Assembly (NCBI GenBank): GCA_028687995.1
Contig: JAQTZA010000003.1
Location: 1 to 64,000, forward strand
Direction: 5' to 3'
Origin: Bacteroidales bacterium
Lineage (GTDB): Bacteria > Bacteroidota > Bacteroidia > Bacteroidales > UBA7332
Length of the DNA: 64,000 bases
Of the stretch, positions 45,916 through 54,083 are shown piece after piece. Positions within the stretch are counted from its first letter, which is position 1. Every line of letters starts with the position of its first letter. Made by a program: the position numbers and the translations under genes. The notes under the pieces were generated by a model, which saw nothing but the letters and a program-made list of their open reading frames with translations, did not search any database and had not been told where the DNA came from.

Positions 45916-46806
45916 ATGGCAAAATTAAAAAGCGGGTTTCTAGGTGAAAGGGCGATTATAATTCCAACACCAATTATAGAGGACCTAAAAAACGATTCGT
46001 TGGGTAGCTTACTGCATATCACTGACATAGGGTACTATCCCAAAGCTGATTTCCATTTTAGGAAAAGAGACAAGGAGGAGGCTAGGCAGTTTATTCTCAT
46101 CTATTGTGTAGAAGGATTAGGCTGGTTTGAAGTTGACGGAATTCGACACAATGTATCTTCTGATCATTTTTTCATACTGCCTAAAAACAAAGCACATCTC
46201 TATGGTAGCAATAAAAAAAAACCTTGGACGATATATTGGATACACTTTGATGGAGAAAAAGCTGATTTTTTCTCCACTGGTTTTGATAAGCCAACACACA
46301 TTTCCCCGGAAAAAAATTCACGGATTGAGGAACGTCTAAATTTATTCGAAGAGATGTATTCAACCCTCAGAAATGGATATAGTAAAGGAAATTTAGATTA
46401 TAGTATCTCGAGCCTATTCCATTTCTTGGGGTCTCTAAAGTTCATGGGTGCTTACAGAGATAGCGCATCCTCAAAACAATCTGAACGCGACATCACGGAC
46501 AATGTTATTCACTTTATGCGCGAAAACATCCATAAGCGACTTTCTCTAAAAGAAATATCAGAATTTTCAGGACTCTCTGTATCTCATTTTTCGTCAATAT
46601 TCGTAAAGAAGACGGGGTACTCACCTTCGAACTATTATTCTCAACTCAAAATACAGAATGCATGTCATTATCTAGATTTTTCGGATATGAAAATTAGCCA
46701 GATTGCATCATTAATAGGCTTTGATGATCCGTTTTATTTCAGCCGAGTCTTCACAAAAACCATGGAAATTTCTCCAACAGAATATAGGAGTAAAAAGAAA
46801 GGATGA
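45916..46806 (+). CDS. AraC-family transcriptional regulator of the glucan locus
   Basis: A protein of 296 residues. The N-terminal half is a cupin-like sugar-sensing domain (YCVEGLGWFEVDGIRHNVSSDHFFILP, WTIYWIHFDGEKA). The C-terminal ~100 residues are two helix-turn-helix motifs of the AraC/XylS type (LSLKEISEFSGLSVSHFSSI, and the signature from KISQIASLIGFDDPFYFSRV to SPTEYRSKKKG). It is divergent from the locus, 272 bp from its first gene, and is the only regulator nearby. No hybrid two-component sensor or ECF sigma gene is present. It probably activates the locus in response to a mono- or disaccharide inducer in the cytosol. Confidence 0.9.
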   Translation: MAKLKSGFLGERAIIIPTPIIEDLKNDSLGSLLHITDIGYYPKADFHFRKRDKEEARQFILIYCVEGLGWFEVDGIRHNVSSDHFFILPKNKAHLYGSNKKKPWTIYWIHFDGEKADFFSTGFDKPTHISPEKNSRIEERLNLFEEMYSTLRNGYSKGNLDYSISSLFHFLGSLKFMGAYRDSASSKQSERDITDNVIHFMRENIHKRLSLKEISEFSGLSVSHFSSIFVKKTGYSPSNYYSQLKIQNACHYLDFSDMKISQIASLIGFDDPFYFSRVFTKTMEISPTEYRSKKKG

Positions 46807-46962
46807 CTTTATAAGCAATTAAAATCTGTGATTTCAAAATCAAAATTCTATATATTAGGAGAAAGTTATTAAACAGTTTGCAAATATATTTATTACTATT
46901 CTTTTCTCAGTTATTTCAGTTTCAGAAATAAAATCTTTAAAGCTTCACTTTAAATAGACTCA

Positions 46963-47433
46963 ATATTTGTAATAACCTTTAAATCCATCACATACGATAC
47001 CTTCAACCACACAACCTTATTGCTCTAAATATTCAATTTCATTTTTGTGATTAGAGAAACGTTCTTTGCCTATAAATTTACAGTAAAGAACTTCTTTGTT
47101 GTGTGCATCCATCATCACCAAAACACCCCAATTTCGTCCCCAATAAGTGGCATTCATTGGCAATTCGACAGAGCGTGCTTTTGGAGTTGATTTCGCTGCT
47201 TGTTGATTCAATTTTTACTTGTGCTTGATGGTGCTTTTATTGACTTGATATTGATCCGCAAGATCTAAATAGGTCTGCTTTCCAAGTACATATTGTTGTC
47301 ATAATTGGAATACATCTATTTGATTTTCTCCATGAAAATGACACTTGCAAACATAACATTTATACCTTGAACAACATTCAAAAGACCGTTTTCTTCACTA
47401 TTGAAGAACCACAATATAAACACTTTTTTCATA
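46963..47433 (-). pseudogene. Decayed IS transposase (zinc-ribbon plus start of DDE-type domain)
   Basis: On the minus strand the frames piece together a transposase. An N-terminal zinc ribbon (KKCLYCGSS, then YKCYVCKCHF after frameshifts) is followed by a helical segment (QQYVLGKQTYLDLADQYQVN) and the beginning of the catalytic domain (ATYWGRNWGVLVMMDAHNKE). It then continues after a stop as GCVVEGIVCDGFKGYYKY. I count at least three in-frame stops and two frameshifts, and the rest of the catalytic domain is missing. The frame 47017-47211 alone looks like a 64-codon ORF but is only a piece of it. The family resembles zinc-ribbon DDE transposases common in Bacteroidetes; I do not assign an IS name. 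It lies beside a tRNA gene. Confidence 0.75.
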
Positions 47434-47595
47434 ACCGTTGATTTGCCTCAAAGGCAATATACATCGTCTTTGTAGAGCTTTGCAGCCTCAATTTTGATCT
47501 ATAAGAATAATATTTCAAATGAAAGTCTGTTTGTGGTGAAGATTGTTATTTGATTTGGATAGCCAATTGGGGTATTTCAACCATTTGAAATAAAA

Positions 47596-47627
47596 AATCC
47601 TCGATAATCTATTGAATATCGAGGATT
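47596..47627 (-). terminator. Terminator of the tRNA(CAU)/comM unit
   Basis: An 11-bp stem (AATCCTCGATA at 47596-47606 with 47617-47627), followed on the minus strand by a T-run (TTTTTTATTT). It lies about 17 bp past the tRNA 3' end. Confidence 0.85.
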
Positions 47628-47643
47628 AAAAAATTACGATTTG

Positions 47644-47717
47644 TGGTCCCACTTGGGCTTGAACCAAGGACCCCCTGATTATGAGTCAGATGCTCTAACC
47701 AACTGAGCTATAGGACC
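47644..47717 (-). tRNA. tRNA with CAU anticodon (Met or lysidine-modified Ile)
   Basis: A full cloverleaf of 74 nt: acceptor GGTCCTA paired with TGGGACC, D-arm GCTC...GAGC, anticodon stem TCTGA/TCAGG with loop CTCATAA (anticodon CAT), and T-arm CTTGG-TTCAAGC-CCAAG. CCA is not encoded. Elongator Met is the simpler call; tRNA-Ile2 cannot be excluded by eye. It lies 87 bp downstream of comM on the same strand. Confidence 0.93.
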
Positions 47718-47804
47718 GAATTCGGTGGTTAATTCCGAAAGCGTTGCAAATGTAGTGCTATTTCTCGAAACTGCAAAACAGTTTTTCCATTTTTGAATGA
47801 AAAA

Positions 47805-49343
47805 TCAGCCTGCCCATCCCTCTCTGTCGAGGTTTCGGTAATTGATGGCTTCTCCCACGTGATGAGATTGAACGCATTCGCTTCCCTCTAAATCTGCAAT
47901 GGTTCGAGACACTTTCAGTATGCGATCGTAAGCTCTGGCTGATAGATTGAGACGATTCATGGCGTTTTTGAGAAGTGCCATTCCTGCATCGTCGGGTAAA
48001 GCATACGTGTTGAGCAATTTGGTGCTCATTTGAGCATTGCAATATACGCCATCGTTCTCTTTGAAACGCTCTTCTTGTATGTTGCGCGCATTTATTACCC
48101 GTTCACGAATAAGAATGCTCGACTCTGCGGGTCGACTATCGGATATTTTTTCGAAAGGTACGGGTACTATTTCGATATGAATATCGATACGGTCTAGTAG
48201 TGGTCCCGATATTCGGTTGAGGTATTTCTGCACCATGCCTTGTCCACACACACAATCTTTCTCAGGGTGATTGTAATAACCACACGGACAAGGATTCATC
48301 GATGCTACAAGCATCACACTGGCAGGATATTCCACTGCAAAACGTGCTCGCGAAATACTAATCTTTCGGTCTTCGAGCGGTTGGCGCATTACCTCGAGTA
48401 CCTGACGATTAAATTCAGGCAATTCGTCGAGAAACAGCACCCCGTTATGTGCCAAAGAGATTTCTCCCGGTTGAGGAAATGAGCCTCCACCGACTAATGC
48501 CGCCGAAGAAATCGTGTGATGAGGTGAGCGAAAGGGACGCTGCGACAGCAACGACATATTTTTGTCAATCTTTCCAGCAACAGAGTGTATTTTAGTCGTT
48601 TCGAGCGCTTCTGCCAATGAGAGCGGAGGCATAATGGAGGCAAAACGCTTCGCCATCATTGACTTTCCTGCTCCGGGTGGGCCAATCATAATCAGGTTGT
48701 GACCACCTGCTGCTGCTACTTCAAGGGCGCGCTTCACGCTTTCTTGTCCTTTCACATCTTCAAAGTCGAGATCGAAATGTGTTTGGTTGGCAAAAAATTC
48801 TGCTCGTGTGTCCACAATCGTTGGTTCAAGCTCTTTTTCTCCATTGAAAAATTCAATCACTTCACGAATATTCTCAACACCATACACTTTCAAATTATTG
48901 ACCACCGCTGCTTCTCGTGCGTTTTGTTTGGGAATTATCAATCCTTCAAACCCATCTTCTCGTGCTTTTATGGCAATGGGTAAAGCTCCTTTTATCGGTT
49001 GCAGTGTGCCATCGAGTGAAAGTTCACCCATCATCATATACGATTCGAGTTTCTCTTCAGTCACGGTGCTGTTGGCTGCCAAAATTCCAATAGCAATTGG
49101 TAAATCATAAGCAGAGCCCTCTTTGCGGATGTCCGCCGGAGCCATATTGACAACTATTTGCTGCGATGGAAACTTATAGCCATTTACTCTGACTGCTGAA
49201 ACAATGCGCTCGTGGCTCTCTTTTACGGCGTTGTCTGGCAATCCGACTAAGAAAAACTTAATTCCCTGCGAGCAGTTCACTTCGATGGTGACGACTAGTG
49301 CATTCACGCCTTGAACAGCTGCAGCATACGTTTTTACAAGCAT
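47805..49343 (-). CDS. comM: Magnesium-chelatase-like AAA+ ATPase of the ComM/YifB family
   Basis: A protein of 512 residues, the normal length for the family. An N-terminal ChlI-like/Lon-protease-fold domain (GVNALVVTIEVNCSQG, FFLVGLPDNAVKESHERI, GELSLDGTLQPIKG) is followed by the AAA+ core. The core has Walker A GPPGAGKSM, Walker B LFLDELPEF, the PFRSPHHTISSAALVGGG loop and the C-terminal helical domain (LSARAYDRILKVSRTIADLEG). In competent bacteria ComM is a hexameric helicase that extends branch migration of incoming DNA during transformation; its role in Bacteroidetes is not established. A cysteine cluster (CPCGYYNHPEKDCVCG) lies within the ATPase. Confidence 0.93.
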   Translation of the reverse strand: MLVKTYAAAVQGVNALVVTIEVNCSQGIKFFLVGLPDNAVKESHERIVSAVRVNGYKFPSQQIVVNMAPADIRKEGSAYDLPIAIGILAANSTVTEEKLESYMMMGELSLDGTLQPIKGALPIAIKAREDGFEGLIIPKQNAREAAVVNNLKVYGVENIREVIEFFNGEKELEPTIVDTRAEFFANQTHFDLDFEDVKGQESVKRALEVAAAGGHNLIMIGPPGAGKSMMAKRFASIMPPLSLAEALETTKIHSVAGKIDKNMSLLSQRPFRSPHHTISSAALVGGGSFPQPGEISLAHNGVLFLDELPEFNRQVLEVMRQPLEDRKISISRARFAVEYPASVMLVASMNPCPCGYYNHPEKDCVCGQGMVQKYLNRISGPLLDRIDIHIEIVPVPFEKISDSRPAESSILIRERVINARNIQEERFKENDGVYCNAQMSTKLLNTYALPDDAGMALLKNAMNRLNLSARAYDRILKVSRTIADLEGSECVQSHHVGEAINYRNLDREGWAG

Positions 49344-49445
49344 TTTAGAGAGTAGTTTATGAATTAGTATTTAGATTCACAAACATAGAAAATAATTTTG
49401 TAGTAGAGGTAATTAGTTTTTGAAATAATTATAAAAACTAGAAAA

Positions 49446-50672
49446 TTACTCGTAAACCAAACTGAAAATCTGCGTTTCGTTAAATATTTCGTTAGCAACC
49501 TCTAATAGTTGAGAGGTAGTAAGTTTTTCTACCCGCTTGGTTACTTCTTCCAAAGATTCGAAGCGGTTGAAGTGCAAAAATGACTTCCCCATTGCCATTA
49601 CCAAACTTTCGCGATTGTCTACCGAAATGCCTATCTGTCCGATGAGCTGTTTCTTGGCGGCAGAAAGTTGTAGCTCTGACAATTTCTTCTCGCGAAGGAG
49701 TTGGATCTCTTTCTGAATCAAATGAATACATTTCTCTCGATTTTTAGGGTCAGAGCCAAAATAGATGGCTAATATTCCAGTATCAGAGTAAGATGTAAGA
49801 TTCGATTCCACCGAATAGACATAACCACGCCGTTCCCGAAGTGCCAGATTGAGGCGGCTATTCATGCCTGGTCCTCCAAGTATATTGTTAATCAAGTAGA
49901 GTGCTAAACGATTTGGATGATGTAAGTCGTAAGCACGAGCACCTACTATAACGTGCGATTGATATGTATCATGAGATAATCGTAAAGATTGACCAATTGA
50001 AATATCAGGTGCGAGTCTGTTTTTTTGTTTTGCAGATGAGGATATGTGGCCTGCAAACTTTTCTACAAGTCGCAAGATTTTGCTAAAATTGGTATTTCCC
50101 ATCGAGAAGAAAACCATGTTGTCGGGAGTGTAGAATCTCTGTAAAAAGTCCACTCCATGATCGGTTGTGAAGCTCTTGAGATGATCAATCTCTCCCAAAA
50201 TATTATGTCCCAAAGCATGATTGGCAAAGACCAAATTCTCAAATTCGTCGTAAATCATTTCCGACGGATTGTCTTTGTAAGAGTTAATTTCGTCAAGAAT
50301 CACCTCAATCTCTTTTTCTATTTCGGATTGTGGAAAACGAGAATGAAACACTAAATCAGAAAGGAGTTCTATCGCTCGCTCTATGTGTACTTCGAGAAAG
50401 GTGGCGTGCACGAAAGTCTCCTCTTTCGATGTATAAGCGTTAAGTTCTCCACCCACCACCTCCATTCGGTTGAGGATGTGCCACGAGTTGCGTTTTTTCG
50501 TTCCTTTAAAAATCAGATGCTCCACAAAATGAGCCATCCCAAATTCATTGGACTCTTCGTCGCGCGTACCCGCATTCACGGCATAACCACAGTATGCAAC
50601 TGGTGATTCGGTTGGTAGATGAATAATTCTTAACCCGTTTGAAAGAATATGAGTTTGATATTGGATTGCCAT
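49446..50672 (-). CDS. M16 family zinc metallopeptidase (processing-peptidase-like)
   Basis: A protein of 408 residues without a signal peptide. The inverted zinc motif HFVEH (H48, E51, H52) and the downstream Glu region (EIEVILDEINSYKDNP) identify an M16B single-domain peptidase. LGGPGMNSRLNLALRERRGYVYSV is the conserved substrate-clamp segment of the second half. Such proteins act as homodimers on unfolded peptides. It is divergent from hsp20 across a 255-bp gap, and 102 bp upstream of comM on the same strand. No special feature suggests a role beyond peptide turnover. Confidence 0.92.
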   Translation of the reverse strand: MAIQYQTHILSNGLRIIHLPTESPVAYCGYAVNAGTRDEESNEFGMAHFVEHLIFKGTKKRNSWHILNRMEVVGGELNAYTSKEETFVHATFLEVHIERAIELLSDLVFHSRFPQSEIEKEIEVILDEINSYKDNPSEMIYDEFENLVFANHALGHNILGEIDHLKSFTTDHGVDFLQRFYTPDNMVFFSMGNTNFSKILRLVEKFAGHISSSAKQKNRLAPDISIGQSLRLSHDTYQSHVIVGARAYDLHHPNRLALYLINNILGGPGMNSRLNLALRERRGYVYSVESNLTSYSDTGILAIYFGSDPKNREKCIHLIQKEIQLLREKKLSELQLSAAKKQLIGQIGISVDNRESLVMAMGKSFLHFNRFESLEEVTKRVEKLTTSQLLEVANEIFNETQIFSLVYE

Positions 50673-50766
50673 GGTTTACTAAATGAAGTCGCAAAGGTAA
50701 TCTTTTTAGGAAATGATTCTGGCAGATTCGATTTCTTTACGTCGAAATATATTGAGTTTTTCTTTC

Positions 50767-50799
50767 TGACAAAATGTCATAAAAACTGACAAAATGTCA
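50767..50799. promoter_or_regulatory. Two tandem TGACA-AAA-TGTCA palindromes upstream of hsp20
   Basis: Identical 13-mers at 50767-50779 and 50787-50799, exactly 20 bp apart (about two helical turns). They lie roughly 80-110 bp before the probable start point of the hsp20 promoter, where an enhancer-binding protein of the sigma-54 system would be expected to bind. Confidence 0.6.
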
Positions 50800-50852
50800 G
50801 ATAACTATCTATTAAATAGCATTCTAAATAACATTCTCTATCATAAACAATT

Positions 50853-50867
50853 TGGCACAAAGTTTGA
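50853..50867 (+). promoter_or_regulatory. Probable sigma-54 promoter of hsp20
   Basis: TGGCAC (50853-50858), five bases, then TTGA (50864-50867). This matches the -24/-12 consensus TGGCAC-N5-TTGC except for the last base, with the correct 11-base spacing between the diagnostic G residues. It predicts a transcript start near 50879. The gene begins at 50928 after GGAGGT. Confidence 0.6.
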
Positions 50868-50927
50868 TTTAGAGTAAATGCTATAGCACTAAAATTAAAT
50901 TGTTAAACTTTAGAAACGGAGGTAATT

Positions 50928-51374
50928 ATGACACTCATTAAAAGAGAAAACTTTTTTCCTACTTGGACAAATCTATTTGACGATTTCTTAGGAAAAGAGA
51001 TGGTAGAATGGCCAAATCGCCGTTCAAATTTTGCGAATTATTCAGTGCCATCGGTCAATGTAAAGGAAAATGAGAACAATTTCGAAGTTGAAATGGCAGC
51101 TCCAGGCCTTCAAAAGGCAGATTTTAAGATTGATTTGAATCGAAATTTATTAACAATCTCTTCAGAGAAAAAAGAAGAGACCGAAGTGAAAGAAAGCAAC
51201 TCTTACACAAGAAAAGAGTTTAGTTATCAATCATTTAGTCGCTCTTTTACTCTACCCGAAATTGTTGATAGCGAAGCTATTTCTGCGAAATACGATAACG
51301 GAATACTCACCGTTACCATTCCTAAAAAGGAAATCGCCTTACGAAACAATGTCAAGCAAATTGAAATTCAATAA
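50928..51374 (+). CDS. hsp20: Small heat-shock protein, Hsp20/alpha-crystallin family
   Basis: A protein of 148 residues. A short N-terminal arm (FFPTWTNLFDDFLG) is followed by the alpha-crystallin domain at about 38-140 (SVPSVNVKENENNFEVEMAAPG, EIVDSEAISAKYDNGILTVT) and a brief tail ending KQIEIQ. It is an ATP-independent holdase that keeps stress-unfolded proteins soluble as oligomers. An unusually good Shine-Dalgarno (GGAGGT, 6 bases before ATG) fixes the start; most genes in this window lack one. Upstream lie a probable sigma-54 promoter and paired palindromes, and a terminator closes the single-gene unit. Confidence 0.94.
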   Translation: MTLIKRENFFPTWTNLFDDFLGKEMVEWPNRRSNFANYSVPSVNVKENENNFEVEMAAPGLQKADFKIDLNRNLLTISSEKKEETEVKESNSYTRKEFSYQSFSRSFTLPEIVDSEAISAKYDNGILTVTIPKKEIALRNNVKQIEIQ

Positions 51375-51380
51375 ACAAAC

Positions 51381-51414
51381 AGAAAGAGGATAGTCAATCG
51401 ATTATCCTCTTTCT
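51381..51414 (+). terminator. Terminator of hsp20
   Basis: A 12-bp stem (AGAAAGAGGATA at 51381-51392 with 51403-51414) and a 10-base loop, followed by ATTTTAT, located 7 bp after the hsp20 stop. Confidence 0.88.
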
Positions 51415-51628
51415 ATTTTATACGAATCATTTTCGTTTAAAATTGATGTAGCGCGATTCGCTGGACACAAAAAATAACAATTGTAGTAAGATTTAATATT
51501 CCATGAAAATGAATAATCTAACTAAATATAACTGCATCTACTTTTTTTTAAAATAGTAACATAGATCAAGCTATATTTTTCATCTTGATCCAAATTAGGT
51601 CGAATAACAGTAATACTTCCCAATAAAA

Positions 51629-51660
51629 AAACCCTAACTGATTGAAATCAATTAGGGTTT
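51629..51660 (-). terminator. Terminator of tRNA-Leu(CAA)
   Basis: AAACCCTAA (51629-51637) pairs with TTAGGGTTT (51652-51660), with an inner TGAT/ATCA extension. On the minus strand it is followed by TTTTTATTGG. It lies 11 bp after the tRNA 3' end. Confidence 0.85.
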
Positions 51661-51671
51661 AGTTGGTAATG

Positions 51672-51755
51672 TACCCAGAGCCGGGATCGAACCGGCATGG
51701 AAGTGAATCCACTGGTGTTTGAGACCAGCGCGTCTACCAATTCCGCCATCTGGGC
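51672..51755 (-). tRNA. tRNA-Leu (CAA anticodon)
   Basis: 84 nt with acceptor GCCCAGA/TCTGGGT, D-arm region GGCGGAATTGGTAGACGC typical of tRNA-Leu, anticodon stem CTGGT/ACCAG with loop CTCAAAC (anticodon CAA), a long class II variable arm, and T-arm GCCGG-TTCGATC-CCGGC. It reads UUG codons. CCA is not encoded. Confidence 0.95.
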
Positions 51756-51832
51756 GTTTTTAACGGTGCAAAGGTAGGATTTTTTTTTATATCTCAAATA
51801 TAACTACTGGCTTTTTTAGAAATAATCACATT

Positions 51833-51866
51833 TTTGTAAGATTTTGACATATACATATTATCTTTA
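51833..51866 (+). promoter_or_regulatory. Possible Bacteroidetes-type promoter of the guanylyltransferase gene
   Basis: TTTG at 51833-51836 and TATCTTTA at 51859-51866 resemble the Bacteroidetes -33 TTTG and -7 TAnnTTTG boxes (one mismatch, slightly long spacing). The start codon is 40 bp downstream. Confidence 0.35.
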
Positions 51867-51905
51867 CATCCCAAAGATAAAACAGAATTAAAATTATCAG
51901 CTTTT

Positions 51906-52982
51906 ATGGAAAATAACTATTGCGTAATAATGGGTGGCGGTATTGGTAGCCGTTTTTGGCCAGCAAGTCGCACCAATATGCCAAAGCAATTTTTGGATTT
52001 TTTTGGAACTGGTCGTTCATTATTACAAATGACGTATGATCGTTTTGCGAAGATATTACCCAAAGAGAATATCTTAATTGTAACAAATGAGAGTTATGCT
52101 GAACTAATAAAAGAGCAACTTCCAGAAATTTCTGATGCTCAAATATTATTTGAACCAGCTCGAAGAAACACTGCACCTTGTATTGCATGGGCATCTTACC
52201 ATATTCGTGCATTGAATCCCAATGCAAATATTGTAGTAGCACCTTCAGATCATTTGATTATGAAGGAGGATGCTTTTGCTTCGACGATACGTGAAGGTTT
52301 GTCATTTGTAAAAAGCAGTAAAGCATTAATGACTTTAGGAATTACACCTAGCAGACCCGAAACAGGCTACGGTTATATACAGATAGGTGAAAGCGTGACT
52401 GATTCTATTAAAAAAGTGAAGACTTTTACAGAAAAGCCTAACTTAGAATTGGCAAAAGTTTTTCTTGAAACGGGAGAATTTTTCTGGAATTCAGGTATCT
52501 TCTTGTGGAATGTGAATACAATCATTTCAGAATTTGAATCTCAACTGCCTGAGATTGCTGCGATTTTTGAAACAGGAAATGACAAATATACTACGCCACT
52601 AGAACAGGCATTTATAAATGCAAATTTCCTTTCGTGTCCAAATATTTCTATCGATTACGGCATTATGGAAAAAGCACATGATGTTTCTGTCTTATGTGCT
52701 GAATTTGGATGGTCTGATTTAGGAACATGGGGTTCACTCTATGACATTTCACCAAAAGACGAGCAGCAAAATGTGACGTTGAAATGTGATTCTTTGTTGT
52801 ATGATTCCGAATCAAATATCGTTGTTTTACCGAAAGGAAAATTGGCAGTTGTACAAGGTTTGAAAGATTACATTATTGTGGAATCTGATAATGTATTGTT
52901 GATTTGCCAGAAAGAAGAAGAGCAACGAATTCGTCATTTTGTGACAGACGCTAAAATGAAAATGGGAGAAGATTTTGTTTAG
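51906..52982 (+). CDS. manC: Mannose-1-phosphate guanylyltransferase
   Basis: A protein of 358 residues with a nucleotidyltransferase fold. GGGIGSRFWPASRTNMPKQF is the GTP-binding signature, and FEPARRNTAPCIAWA, APSDHLI and PETGYGYI are family hallmarks, with FVEKP-like FTEKPN and NSGIFLWNV in the sugar-binding half. It lacks the C-terminal isomerase domain of bifunctional ManC/AlgA, as is normal in Bacteroidetes. It makes GDP-mannose from mannose-1-phosphate and GTP in the cytosol, for capsule, O-antigen or GDP-fucose. It stands alone between a tRNA and a convergent operon; a bidirectional terminator follows. Confidence 0.93.
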   Translation: MENNYCVIMGGGIGSRFWPASRTNMPKQFLDFFGTGRSLLQMTYDRFAKILPKENILIVTNESYAELIKEQLPEISDAQILFEPARRNTAPCIAWASYHIRALNPNANIVVAPSDHLIMKEDAFASTIREGLSFVKSSKALMTLGITPSRPETGYGYIQIGESVTDSIKKVKTFTEKPNLELAKVFLETGEFFWNSGIFLWNVNTIISEFESQLPEIAAIFETGNDKYTTPLEQAFINANFLSCPNISIDYGIMEKAHDVSVLCAEFGWSDLGTWGSLYDISPKDEQQNVTLKCDSLLYDSESNIVVLPKGKLAVVQGLKDYIIVESDNVLLICQKEEEQRIRHFVTDAKMKMGEDFV

Positions 52983-53003
52983 GAATATCATTCAATATAA
53001 AGT

Positions 53004-53044
53004 AAAAAGCGGGGAGAATCATTTAGATTTCACCCCGCTTTTTT
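53004..53044. terminator. Bidirectional terminator between manC and thiL
   Basis: AAAAAGCGGGG (53004-53014) pairs with CCCCGCTTTTT (53033-53043), a GC-rich stem with a T-run on one side and an A-run on the other, placed between convergent stop codons. It serves both transcripts. Confidence 0.92.
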
Positions 53045-53045
53045 G

Positions 53046-54080
53046 TTAGTTATTTACTGAATTCCATCCTTGAGCTTTAAGTGTGATTTCTGCTCCATCC
53101 CGAGTGACAAGGCACGAGCCTAGCGACTCGTTTGTGATGTGTCCAATGACTCGTACACCTTTAATGGCTTCTATATGATCGTGGAGTTCTAATGGAACAG
53201 TGAACAAAAGTTCATAATCTTCGCCTCCATTGAGAGCAGCTGTTACCAGATTCATATTAAATTCTTCTGCGAGAATAGCTGTTTGATAATCAATCGGAAT
53301 GCGTTCTTCGTAAACTCGACAACCCACATTGCTTTGTGTGCAAATATGTAGTAACTCAGACGAAAGACCATCTGAGATATCAATCATTGATGTAGGGAGA
53401 ATGTTGTTTTCCGCTAAAGCGACAATGATGTCACCACGAGCTTCAGGTTTTAATTGACGTTCGAGCAGATACTCCTTTCCTGCAAAATCAGGATTGAACT
53501 CCGAAGCACCTTTGAAAACTGTTTTCTCTCGCTCCAAAAGTTGTAGTCCCATATAGGCAGCACCTAAATCCCCAGTTACGCAAATCAAATCATTCTCTTT
53601 GGCTCCGTTTCTATAGACAATCTTTGATTTTTCAGCTTCTCCGATACATGTTATTGAGAGGGTTAGTCCAGTCATTGATGCTGATGTGTCACCACCTATC
53701 AAATCAACGTTATATTGCTCACAAGCCAATTGTATGCCCGAGTAGAGAAGTTCTAAATCTTCAACCGAAAATCGTTTTGAAACACCCATCGAAACAGTAA
53801 GTTGTCGAGGTTGACCATTCATGGCGAAAATATCGGAGAAATTGACGATCGCTGCCTTATAACCCAAATGTTTCATCGGGACATAAGTTAAATCGAAATG
53901 AATTCCTTCGAGCAACAAATCGGTGGTAACAAGTATTTGTTTATCAAGATATTCAAGTACGGCGGCATCGTCCCCTACTCCTTTTTTAGAAGAGTCGTTT
54001 TTCAACTCGAATGTCTTGGTAAGATGATTGATTAATTTGAATTCACCTAAAGAAGAGATCTCTGTTCTGTTTTGTTCCAT
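53046..54080 (-). CDS. thiL: Thiamine-monophosphate kinase
   Basis: A protein of 344 residues of the PurM/SelD-like ATP-binding family. ThiL hallmarks are SLGEFKLI at the start, KKGVGDDAAVL, VTTDLLLEGIHFDL, NFSDIFAMNGQPRQLTVSMG, DLIGGDTSAS, DISDGLSSEL and GGEDYELLF. It phosphorylates thiamine monophosphate to thiamine pyrophosphate using ATP in the cytosol, the last step of vitamin B1 synthesis. It is the last gene of a long minus-strand cluster, starting 3 bp after the purine nucleoside phosphorylase stop. No other thi gene is in the window. Confidence 0.95.
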   Translation of the reverse strand: MEQNRTEISSLGEFKLINHLTKTFELKNDSSKKGVGDDAAVLEYLDKQILVTTDLLLEGIHFDLTYVPMKHLGYKAAIVNFSDIFAMNGQPRQLTVSMGVSKRFSVEDLELLYSGIQLACEQYNVDLIGGDTSASMTGLTLSITCIGEAEKSKIVYRNGAKENDLICVTGDLGAAYMGLQLLEREKTVFKGASEFNPDFAGKEYLLERQLKPEARGDIIVALAENNILPTSMIDISDGLSSELLHICTQSNVGCRVYEERIPIDYQTAILAEEFNMNLVTAALNGGEDYELLFTVPLELHDHIEAIKGVRVIGHITNESLGSCLVTRDGAEITLKAQGWNSVNN

Positions 54081-54083
54081 TGG

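Noticed and set aside
47017-47211. A 64-codon hypothetical gene
   Set aside because: The frame continues on both sides, across stops, into recognisable transposase sequence, so it is part of a pseudogene.
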